This document shows, one piece after another, positions 47,581-59,499 of a stretch of DNA of 64,000 bases. Source of the stretch: Sacculina carcini (Eukaryota > Arthropoda > Thecostraca > Sacculinidae); assembly GCA_916048095.2 (NCBI GenBank), contig OU696590.1:4810052-4874051 (forward strand). The letters are read 5' to 3'. Within the stretch, counting starts at the first letter, position 1. Each line of letters begins with the position of its first letter. Made by a program: the position numbers and the translations under genes. Below the pieces are notes generated by a model, which was given only the letters and a program-made list of their open reading frames with translations, did no database searches and was not told the origin of the DNA.

Positions 47581-48013
47581 GCTTACCCAGCTCAGCGTTA
47601 CGAGTTCCTCCGACTTAGTCGTATTTCAATAACTTGTTCGAACGTATCTATAGCGAGAAGTTTGAATTCTGCGACGTCAGCGGACAAGTTTCCTGATGTG
47701 GCGCTTACAGCAGCGGTACAATTAGCATGTGGAGTGATTTTGATTACAAATAGCCTCCGGCAAACCCGCGTGATCACGAATGTGTGGCAACCCATATTAC
47801 TCGAGTTAAGATTGCTGCAGTGCAGATACAAGCATTCGATGGTTTTGATATTTGCTTCCACGCGAGTGTGGGCGATTTCCTATGCCATTTTATTGTATTT
47901 TTACACATTCATTTTGTCTGTTTATATTGAACAAATGTATATGAGAGATTACAGTGTATTAAACCGTCCACAGCAAGATATTGCTGGACACGTCTAACGA
48001 ACAGCCTGACAAT
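47581..48013 (+). other. FAN1 3' flank
   Basis: Probable 3'UTR. ATTAAA near 47956 is the only poly(A)-like hexamer in a suitable place. No other gene seen. Confidence 0.4.
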
Positions 48014-48233
48014 CAGAGCCGTTGCGAGGACTTATGGGCCCACCGAAGGCAACACCTCGGGCCCCCATTATAAATAAAGTACCAAATAATGAATTTATTT
48101 ATTAGACAATCACAATACAAGCTCAGGTGAAAACATTTGAGCAAACAGGTAAAGGCTATACATACTAAATATGATAAAATATCAAACGTGAAGCAACGGG
48201 GCACTCGGCCGGGGGGCGATTGCTACGGCTCTG
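48014..48233. mobile_element. hAT-like MITE, CAGAGCCGT family, copy 6
   Basis: CAGAGCCGTTGCGAGG to TTGCTACGGCTCTG with CTGACAAT on both sides (48006-48013 and 48234-48241), a perfect 8-bp duplication. 220 bp, the shortest copy. Confidence 0.92.
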
Positions 48234-48305
48234 CTGACAATGGTCAATACAATGATTTAAAGACGATATAACGACCCGATATGTTACAAGGCAAACTATA
48301 CCGAC

Positions 48306-48710
48306 ATGAGTCGATATGACAAAACAAGACTAGACGTTTTGTGTTGCATTGCTGGAAATATTTCGCGCGTATATCAGCCGGTCGTTCAATCGGTGATCGA
48401 CAAAATTCCAGATAATGGTCGCGTCATGTGTGGCCTGGATGACGCCGCAACAACCTGCCAACACAGCATATCTGGATTAGACCGATCAGAAGCACACGTC
48501 AAGTATAAATGCGAGCCCACTGAAACAGCTCCGAGAAGCTGCTCGGTGTGGTGTTGTTTGACTGTATTTGTCCACTGTTTTGTGGTTGTTCTGAATAACA
48601 GAACCGGGCGCAGACACATGCCTGAACGCCCGCTGATTGCGTTTCAAGATTCGCTGACATTATGTTTGGGCCCGCGAGGAGCCCGGAAAAAATTGCCCAC
48701 AAAAGACTGA
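48306..48710 (+). CDS. Unrecognised 134-codon open frame
   Basis: ATG to TGA with one hydrophobic stretch (VWCCLTVFVHCFVVVL) and several Cys. It resembles nothing I know, has no splice or codon-use support and may be chance. Listed because it is the longest ATG frame between FAN1 and PNRC that is not repeat-derived. Confidence 0.2.
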   Translation: MSRYDKTRLDVLCCIAGNISRVYQPVVQSVIDKIPDNGRVMCGLDDAATTCQHSISGLDRSEAHVKYKCEPTETAPRSCSVWCCLTVFVHCFVVVLNNRTGRRHMPERPLIAFQDSLTLCLGPRGARKKLPTKD

Positions 48711-50008
48711 CAGTCAATTGCAGGCTGGTAAACAGAGCAACAATAAAAGAAAGCTCGTATCACAACTGAAGCTTTCAGTGAGCAACACTCACAAAACACC
48801 GCCAATTTTTTTGTGCCGTACAATATTGTAGGCTTTTTGTGGTTATTCTTGAAAATAATACATAACGAAACTCTGGATTGACGCTTTCCCTTGAGTAGCA
48901 AACTCCAATATCACTTGGAAACTTTCTCAACAGCACGCATCACACTCCGGCAAACAGCCGAGACCACACAACACAAGGACTTGCCGAACACGCAGTACCG
49001 CACAGTCTATCCATTCTCACAGCACGAGCGCACGCAGCGATCCACGAATACCACAACCCCCTGCAAACGCAGTACAGCGCTAACATCAACGCAATGTACA
49101 AATGGAAGTTGAGCGCACACACACAGCACACACAAGCGCACATACACACACACCCATCATACCGCAAGTTTACCAAATATAGCCTTGTCATAGCCGAATC
49201 ATACCAGTGAACTACACAACAAACACATCAGACAGGACATTACATGTCAGAGCTATTGCCGCACGCACATACACGCCCAAATTTGTACTGGAAAGCAGTC
49301 CGCAGTGGAAAAACGCACATGATAGTGCGCGCGCGCGCTCACACCAACAGCCTGCAGATACAGAACGTTGCTAAACACCAAGGCCAATTTGGCAAAGACA
49401 GAAAAATAGGAGAACAAAACAGAACACAGACCGCACAAAATGAAATGATACTGCACATCGTATTAAAATATTACTCCAACAATAATTAGGAGACGCGTTT
49501 TTATGCTACACACGCCGGTTGTTAAGATCGTGACTAGACCTGAATGTCACACGAAAAACACCAACAACCACCAACACAACACACACATTCATACACATCA
49601 AGCGAAAACACGCACACACTCACTCACTCTCACACGCACACACAACGCCGTGGAAAACAGCATTTCAACGATGAGGTGCATACTAGCACATAATCACTTG
49701 TGATGATGAGCCACAGCAATAATGTCGAACGCCTACAACTACTAGCGAATGTGAACGTACCAGTGGAACAGAAGACGAGGAGTCCAACCGATTGAAAAGT
49801 CGCTCAGACAGTTACCAAATAAAAACAAACGCACCCAATAATTGACACGGTTGCCAAAAAACTGAAATTTTACACGCAAAACCAAGAAAACTTAAAGCGA
49901 AACTAACCAGACATTTAGAAAAAATTTAACACACACACGCAGACAGAAAGAAAAGAAACGCATACAGTGATCACAGATAAGCAAGGGCCGCAGCGGAGAC
50001 CGGCCGGC
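48711..50008. other. Spacer between FAN1 and the PNRC-like gene
   Basis: Probably includes the PNRC 3'UTR on the minus strand at its right end. Short CA tracts at 49119-49150 and 49574-49641. No domain recognised. Confidence 0.4.
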
Positions 50009-50437
50009 TTAAGCACACGTCTGTACGAGAACTTGTTTGGCATCACGACCCGACGTAGACAATGATGATGCCGAGACAGAGGTGGATGTGGAGGAGGGCA
50101 GAGAGCGACCCTGAGATGCCCACGTGACCGGCGGTCGCGGCAAGAAACGCGGCTCTGGCGGCTCACTGAACATGGCGCCAGCAAACGGAGAATGACGGTC
50201 GCTGCTGCCGCGTGGCGGCGAACGAGCCTGCTGATGCCTCCTGCCTCGCTGCTGTTGTTGTTCAGCTGGATCGGCCGACGGGCGGCGCTGAGACTCAGCT
50301 GGCCGTGACTGTTGTTGCAGCGAACGAGCGGGCTTGACGGACGAGCGCGGCGGAGTCAACAGACCCAGCAACAACGGACTCAATTGGTCCACTCCACCGT
50401 GCATGTGAACCGGCATCTTCTTTGTTTGCACCATCAT
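50009..50437 (-). CDS. PNRC: PNRC-like protein (nuclear receptor coactivator / decapping adaptor)
   Basis: 142 residues if translation begins at the ATG that opens the exon (acceptor TTCTCTCGGCGGCAG|ATG); an upstream exon could extend it. Vertebrate PNRC1/2 bind nuclear receptors and link UPF1 to the decapping activator DCP1A in mRNA decay. The family core is here at residues 85-107: FAGAMFSEPPEPRFLPRPP followed by VTWA, close to the YAGAKFSEPPSPSVLPKPP box of PNRC2, which is the proline-rich DCP1A-binding segment. An LXXLL-type box (LLGLL, 23-27) lies near the N-terminus. The rest is Arg/Gln/Ser-rich and disordered. Length matches PNRC2 (139 residues). The C-terminus lacks the vertebrate LKTLL end. 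Confidence 0.78.
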   Translation of the reverse strand: MMVQTKKMPVHMHGGVDQLSPLLLGLLTPPRSSVKPARSLQQQSRPAESQRRPSADPAEQQQQRGRRHQQARSPPRGSSDRHSPFAGAMFSEPPEPRFLPRPPVTWASQGRSLPSSTSTSVSASSLSTSGRDAKQVLVQTCA

Positions 50438-52020
50438 CTGCCGCCGAGAGAACAAGCAGTGTGTAAATCACAACATACACTACTACGCCACAAGCCTTCG
50501 ACCGCACTTGAATCCAACACTACTTTGCATGTGAATGCATTCAGCATGATGAGAAACATTCGAAACGCTCACAAACACATACAGCACAAGTGCGAATTCG
50601 TAAACACATACGAATTACATTTAAATTCATCAAACGTGACAGCAATAGTTCACTGTTAATAACAAATAATACGAACCTAATGAACAAGAACACTTATGAC
50701 TATCGAAGAATAGAAATGACTGAACTTCCTACGCTTGATAACACAAAAAACTACATATACTATATACGAAATACGTGTATTATGTTGAAAGGGTATTCTC
50801 TGCTTTAATTTTACAACTAAAAGGGGGGCGAAAAAATTCAACAACACTAACCGCCATTTGAAGCTAAATTCAACAGTCACATCTGGATGATCATTAAAAC
50901 CTCGCAGCGCTAAATCAGATATCTGTTAGCAACAATTAATTGCACACACACAATTGCTCAACCCTAGACGACGCGATAACCACAACCGTAGACAAAAAAC
51001 TGAACCAAAATTAAACCCTAATGACTAACGAACAGACTGACTAACTAACGGTTAAACCAGCAAACAAATGTAAAACAACAGTTAATGATTACATATTAAC
51101 CATCAGTTCACGGATTCATATTCACATTTAATGATTGTAGCAGATAACTCACCAAAGCTTCATGTACAGACACCACAACGCATAAAAACCAATCGCACTA
51201 AGCGTCACAAGCGAACGAATTGCTGAGTGCGACGCAGTTCATGTATAGCGTATGAACACCAACCTCAGCAAATAGTTCGAAAAGAAGACATGCTATTGGC
51301 TGAGGGTGTGTCTCGAATGACAATTGTGTAAAAAAACGTATTATCGTCGACGCGAATAAATTATGAAAAAATATATATCCTTCATTATTTTAGAGCACTG
51401 AGTATTTGTACTAAACAACCGGTGGAGTTCAATAGGGCTATTGACAATGAGCTAAATACGTATATACAGTATAAATAGAAAACCTCGGTAACCGCGCGTA
51501 ATTTTCGACTTAATATTGATGGAATTACCAAAAAAAAGATACAAAGCATAATAGTTACGGGATAAAGATAGTACTTTAATGAGTCAACGTTGTACTTGAA
51601 TCTGTCTTGCAAAGCCACTATCTTTTCCATTACTAATACTCGTTTTGCGTTCCACACCACAGTTTCACACTTGCCTTCGTTTTGTTGACATCTCCAACCA
51701 GTCTGGGTTTGGTTGTGATTATCGTGTTCTAAAAATATTTTTGTGCCGTGTTTTATTTAGTTTGTTTGCGCATGAAAGCTTTTCTGACTAGAGGTGTGTG
51801 CGGCTCAGTCTGATGTAAGTGAATTATATTTTCTATGTATGTAATCAAGTCATTACTTAAGTTACTGATGGCTTGGCACTACTTAAGTTACTGATGGCTT
51901 ACTGATACTTATGAAGTTGGATTAAAATAAATAATGAAGGAATAACAATAATATACTACTTTTCATCTATATTGTGCATTGGTTAATCCATTCGTATGAT
52001 TTTCTATTCTCATTTTTGAT
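50438..52020. other. Upstream region of the PNRC-like gene
   Basis: AT-rich. Likely holds an intron, 5'UTR and promoter on the minus strand. No exon identified. A short direct duplication (TTACTTAAGTTACTGATGGCT region, 51853-51902) is present. Confidence 0.35.
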
Positions 52021-53380
52021 CATCTCACCACTTCGTTCTTGCATGGTCACACTTTTTCTGTTCACTTCAATTCCTCCGTTTCCACCGTGCTCCCTCTTAA
52101 GTCCGGTGTTCCTCAAGGTTCTATTCTTAGTCCTCTCCTTTTAAATGTCTACATGTTTTCTCTTTGTCCCATCCTTAGGCGCTACTCTATTCTTTTCCAT
52201 ATTTATGCAGACGATATGCAAATCTATCACCCTTGCCCTTTCTCGCATCCTGATATCTTATCTGACGTACTTTCTGCTATCTCAACCTGGACCTCACGTC
52301 GACTCCTCTTGAACACTTATATATTTGACTTTATCGCTCTTCATCCTCCTCGTATTTAATTTTAATTTTTTGTATTGCTCCTCTTTTTCTCCCCTTGTCT
52401 CTGTCAGGGACTGCTAAAAATCTCGGTATTGTTTTTGACTCCTCCCTCTCCTCCTCAACTATCCAAAATATCCTTTCTACTGCTCGCACTTCTCGCTTGA
52501 TTCTTCTCTCGCTTTATCCCATCCGTCCCTGTCTCGATCAGCCCTCTGCAATCAAGCTTGTTCATTCTCTTATCTTCTCCAGACTCGACTACTGCAGCTC
52601 ACTCCACTTCATCTGTCCTAATTCTTCTCTAAAAATTCTTCAGCGCGTAATATATTAGTCCTGTCGTTTTGTTTTGCATCCTATCTTCTGTCGCCATACT
52701 TCTCCTTTTCTGTTCAAATTCCATTTTCTTCCTATTAAATCGCGCATTTATTTCAAAATCTGCTGCATAATCTTCAAACTCTCACATGCTCCTAATCAAC
52801 CTTTATATCTTTTGATCTGCTCTCTCTCTTCTAATCACACTTCCCGTTATTCTGCTGCTCTATGCTGTCCTCGCGCTCTCAATGAATCTGCCTGGTCTTC
52901 TAAATCCTTCTCGTTCTACGGTCCTCGAATATAACTCGCTCCCTTCTCATATCACCTCGCTCATGTATCGATCTTTTATCTCTTCTCTACGTAACCATCT
53001 TTTCGATATTTCCTTTGATCCCGTGACTTCTCGACATTCCTTGACGCCTTTTACCTCTCTCTGATGTATGTGTGGGCGCGAATGCATGTATGCTTGCGTT
53101 TATCCTACACTGTACATTTCACTCACTCATCATTGTGTTCATGAATCATCAATCACTCTTCAATGTGCTCATCTCACTGTGTCAAGGTGTTCATCTGTGT
53201 TTATGGTATTACTTAAACTGTGTAACATTTACTCATGCATGTGTTATTCATTCTTTTTACTATTGTTTCTGTAAATAACTGTTTTAGCTTTGTCTGTTTG
53301 TTTATATTGTGTAGCTGCTGCGCGCCCGTGTATAACAAATACATAAAAAATATAAAAAATACACTGAACTGAACTGAATC
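52021..53380 (+). mobile_element. LINE (L2/CR1-type) reverse transcriptase remnant with 3' end
   Basis: Reads SGVPQGSILSPLLLNVYM, HIYADDMQIY (catalytic YADD kept), AKNLGIVFDSSLS, FSRLDYCSSL and FLPIKSRIYFK, then SAWSSKSFSFYGPRIYNSLP. These are the ordered blocks of an L2-like RT C-terminal half. Stops and one shift interrupt it near 52357, 52656 and 52930. The 3' end is (CTGAA)n at 53363-53379 after AACAAATACATAAAAAA. 5'-truncated. Confidence 0.85.
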
Positions 53381-54420
53381 TCAATTTGTCACTTTGTTTT
53401 TCTTGTATGGCAAATGCACTATTGTTTCGAATTCATTTTTGTACCATGGCTAAATTTAACTATGCCGCGAAGCTGGCTACTTGCCGTGGTGGTGGTATTC
53501 TCCAAGTGAAAATCTGCATTTTCAAAAGTGCTCTATAAAACTGTTGTTTTGCTGACATTTGATGACGCTTCCTCAATACTGGTCTTTCCAGCAGGCATGG
53601 AGTCGTGTTCGAATTTTGTTCAAGTGAAATTGTCCAGCCATTCCACCAATGTGCAAAATGTCTTTTAGTTCTTGAGGAGAGGAGGTGTGCTGTTCTGCTT
53701 TGCAAAACCGGGCGGATTGTCGTTCAATTCGACAGTGGTGACAGTCATTGCTGTATGACGTGTACTTCGGTCACTTGTTGCAATCCTTTGATGACATCAC
53801 CATTGGACGTCATCACTCACATCATTATCTATATCCTAACGAATCAGCGGTGTATCCAGCGGTTTTCGTTGACGTGGTTTTTATGAGCTGCATCATGAGC
53901 GTTGTCTGCGTGGTCACCGACGGCTGATTCGTCACGCCATTTTCGGGCAGTTTCAGCCCCCTGATCAACGTGGAGAACAGTTGTAAGTGGTCTTTGACAT
54001 TGCGATTCTAGTATTTAATGACCAGAGTTGGCACTGCATGAACAGCTGCAGCGTTTCATGTCTGTCGTCAACGCCTGGGAGATGGGATTTGTCTTGTGAA
54101 AGAGGGCGTGTACATGTGATTGGTATTTATGAAATGCAACATTTGGCCGTATGTGGATTTGTATGAGCGTGAGTGTATGCGGAATGCGCATTGCGTATAC
54201 CCTATAAATGTCTGTTCTTTCCTTTCGAGAATGTGCAATATCTCTTGTCGAAACTCAAAGTGACATGACTGGTAACGTGTAACATTGCCTGAGTATAAGT
54301 TCCCTGACGTCATTCCTGTGACTCATCAGTCTCTCGTACTTCCTACACCCTACGTCCACTTCCTTCACACTTTACACTGCTTACGTCTTGTACTTATCCG
54401 TGGACATTACTGTGCGTGAA
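53381..54420. other. Intergenic, nothing recognised
   Basis: Moderate GC, short open frames only (for example 53605-53886 plus) without motifs. Confidence 0.4.
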
Positions 54421-54618
54421 TGCGTATATGCTTGTGTGTGTGTGTGTCTGTGTCTGTGCGCTTATGTGTGTGTGTGTGTGTGTGTGTTTCTAAGGGGAGT
54501 TAAGCAGCTAGCTGGCACAAAAGTCACATAGCTTACACCGACTGCCACTATTGCGTATGCGTATGCGTGTGCATGTGTCGTACTGTTGTGTGTGTATCTC
54601 TCTTGCTCTCTGTTTCGT

Positions 54619-54623
<5 letters not shown>

Positions 54624-54696
<73 letters not shown>

Positions 54697-54718
54697 ACAC
54701 ACACACACACACACACAC
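54624..54718. repeat. (CA)n microsatellite, about 47 units
   Basis: CA array with one TCACAC interruption near 54690. Open frames through it are artefacts. Confidence 0.95.
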
Positions 54719-55251
54719 GTGAGTGTTTGCAGGCTTGCGTGTGCTATTCCATAGCAGCCGGGGCTCTTCTTGGCTAGCAGCTCATGCTCTATCTTTTCTC
54801 TTTCATTATCCTTCTCTTTATCTCTGTTCACCTCGCTTCCTCTGCCAGTCTCTCACGCCGACTCGCCCCTCTGTCTTTTCTATAGCCAGCGTTCCTCTTG
54901 GCTGTCCCTCTTGCGCTGCTCTCTCTTCGTTCGGCTGTCTTTTCGTTCTATCTGCCCCTACATCTTGCGTCGCATGCGCTCACACACATACATACACACA
55001 CACACACACACACGCACACACACACGCACACACACACGCACAAGTTGGCTGCCTCCCTCCAGCTGTGTAGAGCTTCTTTTTGTCGGCGCCAACGCTGGCA
55101 GTCTCGCGCGGCACTTGTGTGTGTGTCTGGCGTTCATGCCTGTCTGTCTGTATGTCTGTCTGTGTGTGTCTGTCTGTGTGTGTGTGTGTGCGTACCACTT
55201 CTTTTGGCCCCTTTCTTTGGCATGCAGTCGTGGACGGGCACCTCCTCTGTA

Positions 55252-55784
<533 letters not shown>

Positions 55785-57028
55785 ATCACATTCCTCATTG
55801 GCGTGCCGTCCTGTTGAGGCCAGGTGTACGTGTATGTGTGTGTGCGTGTGTGTATGTGAGAGTGTATGCATGCGTGCGCGTCCGTACGTGCTAGTGTATG
55901 CGTGTGTGTGTGTGAAGCGGTCTGCAGTGTTGGAACAGTGTGTATGTCTGTGTGTGTGTGTGTGAAGCATTAGACTGTGTCGGTGTGTGTGTGTGCGTGT
56001 GTGTGTGCCTGTCTGTTTCTGCCGTCGGAGTTGTGTGCAGTCTAACTGTTCGCCTGACCGTGTGTGTGTGTGCTTGCGTGCGCGGCCCTATTCGTGTTTC
56101 TGTGTGTTTGGGTTTGTGTGCGTGTGTGTTTATGCAGTGGTGTATTACGACAGTGGTTGAACTTGTATGTGTTCGTGAGTGTGAGTTGGTGATTCTGCTT
56201 CGTCCGGTGAGTTTGACTGCAATGCCAGTGTTCGATGCTGCTCTTTCGGCTGAATTGACGTTTTCCGGCTCATACATTCGCCTTTTTGTTGTAAGATTTT
56301 GTCTTTATTTTTGGCAGTGCTGTTGTGAGTTATCTTTTTCCGATCAACGCCACGTAGCTCTATCTTCAACCAGCTCTTCCATTCTGACGTTGGTTTTCTA
56401 GTCGTTCGGCGCGCCTTGCAAATGCTTCTTATCGTCTTTTCGTTGGTACTGTGCTTTTGTCGGCTTGTTCATCGTTGCCTTTTGCCTCGTTTGCCAGTCT
56501 CCGTTTTCCTGCTCAGTCGACTTAATGATATGGTTGTTGTTGTTGCTTTTCCGTGACTCAGCGACCAACAGCTTTCCTCAATCGTGCTAAATCAAGATCG
56601 GGCTCAATTTAGGCCCAGGCTGGCGTGCTTTGTGACGTTACTCAGTGCGCTGTTGTTTTCCTTTTCCCCACAGATAACCAGTGGAGTTTCCTTTACATCG
56701 ACGTAATTCTTTTCCCGCGAGTGGCTGATTGGCTGAGATGTGCACCAAACTAATATCCACGCCTCGCTGTAGGGATTTATTGTGTGATTGACGTAGCGAT
56801 TTATTGTGAGACAACCTGGGCCTGTTTTCAGCTGTTGTATTCTCAACCGACTTATAGCTGATTCAATACAACGGGCTGCGTTGGGCTTTTGCAAAACAGT
56901 CCCATAGTCTTCAGTGCTGCTTTCATGCTACTGTGTGACATCTGTTTTGGTGCACATACGTTTGCGAACCATTGACGTGTGCGTTTCTGCGTGTGTGTTT
57001 GTGTGTATGCTTGCGTACCGCACCAGCT

Positions 57029-57244
57029 ATGCCTGTGGCTGGCGGTGAGGTGGCCATGACTCATTCGGCCGGCCGCAAGTCGTCTGTGATGGCCGTGGCT
57101 GGTGGCGCGGCCACTGGTGGCGCCACCAGCGACGAGCAATCGCTGCTGGTGGCGGCCGACTATGCCGCGGCGGCGGCAGCAGCGGCCGCCGTGCGAGGCG
57201 CTCAAACTCCTCCTGGACTCAACATCAACGTGCTGCATCATCAG
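57029..57244 (+). CDS. Unidentified gene, exon 1 (Ala-rich)
   Basis: 216 bp from ATG to donor CATCAG|GTGAGA, phase 0. GC-rich, with a (GCG/GCC)n alanine tract at 57168-57191. Confidence 0.65.
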
Positions 57245-58621
57245 GTGAGATCTCCACTCTGCCAGTTGAAAGAATGGACATTGCAGCAGCAAAGGCGTTG
57301 CTTTTGTACGTCTCTTGTTATCCTGAATATGTTGTGTCTGTGTTGGGTGAGGTTGGCACCTGCGTAATAGTCTGACAGCGTGGTAGCGTGCGTGTTATTA
57401 AGACTGAGCAAACGTACAAACACAAGGCGTGCTAACATTCAGAAGAGATCGTATCGGGGGATGGAATTTCGGGGGATTGGAATTATATTACGAGTTTGCC
57501 TGTGTATATTCGTGTTACTACATGCTGACCCATATACGTTTGTGTATATGGGTTGCACAATGTGCGTTGACATTGATTATCGCTTTACATTGGTGTGGGA
57601 CTACATTTGGTTACGAGACATTCGAGCGTAGTATCGCTTTTCAATTGCAGTGTGTGCTATCACGCAGTTGGCCACCGCCCTGACTACACGTAATGCCGAC
57701 CTCCAAGCTTGTCTAGACGGCGAGTTGACTTGCAAACATGCATTGCTGTTGAGAAAATGTAAATTGTTCTGTTGAAATGTGCTGGAAAACAACTAAGTGG
57801 TTTAGTGAGATGAAAAGGGAATGAGTTGATTGACTAGGAAAGTGTGGAGTGAGAGAGTTGACCTGATGGTGGTTGGTCGAGAAATTTGAGGCATACGAAC
57901 TGAAGGGATATGTAAAGTTGAAGTGATCAAGGATGTTTGAAGTGAGTAATTTCGTAATATGTAATGGGCTGAGGGAATGGAGGAATGAATGATTGGAAGA
58001 TCTTTAGTTGTTTGATTGCTGTGTCGTGGAAGCCATCTCGCTAGTGGCATGGAACGTCGCATTTTATAATTGACAAAATACATGTTCGGTTCTCGTAAGA
58101 GTGGTGGTCTCGAATAGCCCTCGGTATACTTGTGACTTGTTGGACAAACCCTTGACTGGGTTTTTTGGTTTCGGATTCTGAGATCTGGTTGGATAACCGT
58201 AGTTCGTTTTTACATAATTTCATTGCTGAATTGTTGTGTTGTTTGATGTCACATTTTCAGTAGTCAGAAGACTATGGTCGATTGTGAAGCCGCCATATTT
58301 CAACTGCCAATTCCTTCTGTATTGTGAACGTTTGCCTATGGGGCATCCCGAAGCCATGTCATGTCGTTTGGCGGACGTTTTGTGACTACCGTGTGCATGT
58401 GGGTGTATGAACGTACGCTAGGACGCGACGTTGTTCGGCATCGGCAGCGGCGGCACCGGTGGCAGCGTCGGTAGCAGCGGCGGCGGAGTATCCAGTCGTC
58501 AGTCCTCGCCGCCCGTGCTCAACCTGTCTCCTGGCCTTAACCCGGTGACGATGGACACCCGCCAACGGCTCTCGCCTGCCGACTACGATACTTCGGCAAC
58601 GGGTACACACACACACACACA

Positions 58622-58678
<57 letters not shown>

Positions 58679-58932
58679 GCTTCGACAGCGAGTCAGCCTC
58701 GCGGTAGCCCGCGGCAACACGGCAGCCTTAACGATGACCTAGCCCACGGTATGTTATACGTTGTGTGTTTGGCCTTTAAATATATTGTTGTTTGAAAAAA
58801 AAACACACACACACACACACACACGTCGAACACACACATTCTGTAGTTGCATGGTCGCAGGCAAACAATACTCAACAGACTTAAGCGCATTAAGTAATGG
58901 CGCTCAGCAAGCCAAGCAAGCGTTTAACGTTG
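57029..58932 (+). CDS. Unidentified gene, first four coding exons
   Basis: Four GT-AG exons agree in phase: 57029-57244, 58422-58602, 58689-58748 and 58861 to about 58932. The protein starts MPVAGGEVAMTHS, has an alanine run (ADYAAAAAAAAAV), then a Gly/Ser-rich part (GIGSGGTGGSVGSS), then PPVLNLSPGLNPV, RLSPADYDTSATG and SPRQHGSLNDDLAH. It looks like the disordered N-terminus of a regulatory protein (transcription or RNA-binding factor), but no domain identifies it. GC is well above the flanks. Later exons were not found in 59-64 kb. Introns 2 and 3 are only 86 and 112 bp and consist mostly of CA repeat. Confidence 0.65.
58422..58602 (+). CDS. Unidentified gene, exon 2 (Gly/Ser-rich)
   Basis: Acceptor TACGCTAG, phase 0 in, donor G|GTACACACAC, phase 1 out. 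Reads DATLFGIGSGG to ADYDTSAT. Confidence 0.6.
58689..58748 (+). CDS. Unidentified gene, exon 3 (60 bp)
   Basis: Acceptor (CA)nCTGGCTTCGACAG, donor CACG|GTATGT. Phase 1 at both ends, matching neighbours. Reads ASQPRGSPRQHGSLNDDLAH. Confidence 0.55.
58861..58932 (+). CDS. Unidentified gene, exon 4 (3' edge uncertain)
   Basis: Acceptor GCATGGTCGCAG in the required phase. Reads KQYSTDLSALSNGAQQAKQ. A donor may be G|GTGGAG at 58933 or further on; the frame stays open to 58982. Confidence 0.4.
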
Positions 58933-59342
58933 GTGGAGAATACAATAAAGTGCTTGCATATCCATTTGTTTGTGTACGTTAGATTGTTCGTGCAATTTTC
59001 TGTACCAAATGCATGTGTATTTATTCGTTTCTCCGATATAGACAGGAAAGTGGAGGTCGACTCTGATGTGTTCAATACTGAACGAATGTTTATGATTGGG
59101 AGTGCTTGGTATTTCAAATAGTTACCTTATTTTCCTTGGTGGATAGAATATTGTGTGACCTGGCTCGTGAGATCATGCGGTTGAGATCATACTCATAGTG
59201 TAGTGAACAACAATGTCAGCGCTTCACGTTGCTTTTCACTGTCGATAAATCCTGCTGGGGACTGTGGACTTGAGTCTGGGGATGTTTTCGTGGAGCTGTT
59301 TGCGTCTTCGTGAAAGCCTGTTTTTCTTCTCTGGTGCCGAAT

Positions 59343-59359
59343 AATTTGCGCACACACAC

Positions 59360-59422
<63 letters not shown>

Positions 59423-59486
59423 CACGCACACACACACACACACGCACACACACACACACACGCACACACACACACACACACACACT
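59343..59486. repeat. (CA)n microsatellite with CG variants
   Basis: CA array carrying five or more CGCACA units at irregular spacing. It ends just before a possible splice acceptor (TTGGCCGACAG, 59490-59500). Confidence 0.95.
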
Positions 59487-59499
59487 CACGTTGGCCGAC

